Of a stretch of DNA of 64,000 nucleotides, positions 63,201-64,000 are shown piece after piece. Where the stretch lies: the NCBI GenBank assembly GCA_913020045.1, contig CAJWBE010000016.1, positions 1 to 64,000 of the forward strand, given 5' to 3'. This DNA comes from an uncultured Oleiphilus sp. (GTDB taxonomy: Bacteria; Pseudomonadota; Gammaproteobacteria; Pseudomonadales; Oleiphilaceae). The notes under the pieces were generated by a model. It saw only the letters and a program-made list of their open reading frames with translations, searched no databases and was not told where the DNA came from. Made by a program: the position numbers and the translations under genes. Within the stretch, counting starts at the first letter, position 1. Each line of letters opens with the position of its first letter.

Positions 63201-64000
63201 ATGCGAACACCTATTAAGAAATGGTTTAAAGACGGCGACCCATGGATATGGATAAACGCCGGCGCAGTCGCAATCAGTATGATTATGGTTTTCGGCTTAT
63301 TGGCGTTGATCGCCTCTCGTGGACTCGTGCACTTTTGGGCTCACGACGTTATGCAAGCCGAGCTAGAAGGACGAAACGGCAGTCGAATGATGATTGCCGG
63401 CGAGTTAGTCGAAAAAGAAGACGTTGCTGCAGAGCAACTTCGCGATGCGGGCCATACTGTCCCGGAAGGCGTCGAATTTATGCAACGTGACCTGATGAAA
63501 CTTGGCAACCGTGACGTTTATGGCGGTGACTTCAAGTGGATAATGGATGCCTCTCTGACCAACAAGACTTACCCGGAAAATATCATTGTGTTGGAACGTC
63601 GCGAATGGGGTAACTTTTATGGTTTTATCGACACCATCAAGGAAAGCGGCGAAGTTGTAGCGAGTGGAGACGATGCTTGGAACGAACTAAACGTGCGCAT
63701 CGAGAGAGCACTAGCAATCTATTCAGAGATTCATGACATAGAAAAAATAGATATCGGCGGCATCAATAGCCGGATGGAAAGGTTGCGCCTTAAAGAACGA
63801 CGATTGGAGTTAAACGAGCAAAATACGCCAGAAAATTTGTTATCGATTAAAGAAGAACGTGCGGCGCTAGATGCTGAATACAAAGGTATGCAGTCACAAC
63901 TAACGCAGCTATACGGGCAGATTGGCCGCGACACTTTAGTCGCTAAAACCGTCGAAGGCGCTACAGTAGAAGTTGATTTCTCAAAAATCGTACGGGCCTA
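63201..64000 (+). CDS. pstA: Phosphate ABC transporter permease PstA, N-terminal part
   Basis: Open frame from the ATG at 63201 (AGGGAGCC upstream) to the window end, 266 codons visible. N-terminal basic segment, a membrane helix about 20-45, and a large extracytoplasmic DUF3333-type region with a coiled coil (about 190-235). The permease domain lies beyond the window. Twelve bases after pstC, same operon. Identification rests on position and N-terminal pattern. Confidence 0.85.
   Translation, partial: MRTPIKKWFKDGDPWIWINAGAVAISMIMVFGLLALIASRGLVHFWAHDVMQAELEGRNGSRMMIAGELVEKEDVAAEQLRDAGHTVPEGVEFMQRDLMKLGNRDVYGGDFKWIMDASLTNKTYPENIIVLERREWGNFYGFIDTIKESGEVVASGDDAWNELNVRIERALAIYSEIHDIEKIDIGGINSRMERLRLKERRLELNEQNTPENLLSIKEERAALDAEYKGMQSQLTQLYGQIGRDTLVAKTVEGATVEVDFSKIVRA

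Overview
The window reads as the chromosome of a marine-type gammaproteobacterium. Evidence: a dedicated Gram-negative sortase locus of the kind found in Shewanella, Vibrio and related genera, PilT/PilU, Anr/FNR with HemN, GlnK/AmtB behind a sigma-54 promoter, a Pho-box controlled Pst system, and gammaproteobacterial versions of UvrD, ThiI, PpnN, SpeA and SpeE. I cannot name the species. I saw no rRNA, tRNA or CRISPR array.

Layout. (1) 1-6.75 kb: sortase locus. A class GN sortase (cut by the window start), its VIT/VWA target, a small coupled ORF and the OmpA-like PdsO read leftward; the response regulator and kinase PdsR/PdsS read rightward. (2) 6.75-17.15 kb: accessory region. It holds a truncated DarT1-associated NADAR-type antitoxin, a decayed Rep_3 plasmid replication gene, a DUF6508-like gene, a Nudix-type (NrtR-like) regulator with three operator-like dyads, and a compact six-gene operon (SPFH protein, NAD-kinase-like protein, three unknowns, HAD nucleotidase fused to an unknown domain). 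It ends with a decapitated tyrosine recombinase, a 55-bp collapsed IS-like palindrome, and the right end of a Tn7-like element with a TnsE-like gene. That end lies inside comM, whose 3' half is not in the window. (3) 17.15-35 kb: backbone: ubiK, glnK-amtB, speE/speA, hydrolase/AraC pair, tlpA-like, hemN-fnr, histidine phosphatase, ppnP, cinA, proC-yggS, pilT-pilU. (4) 35-48.6 kb: a PAS-GGNEF-EAL protein, uvrD, a coiled-coil membrane protein, pdxH, a bufferin operon (bufA-bufB-bufC-DoxX) behind a TetR gene, thiI and ppnN. (5) 48.6-64 kb: a cytochrome c with an upstream FNR box, a solute-binding-like protein, an SDR and Baeyer-Villiger monooxygenase pair, PCuAC-hemH-ydcF, DUF2914 and ankyrin proteins, a second UvrD-like helicase, a thioesterase, and pstS-pstC-pstA running off the right edge.

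How genes work together. PdsR/PdsS probably control the sortase and its single target. Anr/FNR probably controls its own operon through a perfect box before hemN. Copper handling recurs (bufferin, PCuAC). The best candidate for an undescribed system is the Nudix regulator plus the SPFH/NAD-kinase-like/HAD operon at 8.4-14.3 kb: it pairs a nucleotide-sensing repressor with NAD/nucleotide enzymes and unknown proteins, and lies among mobile-element debris.
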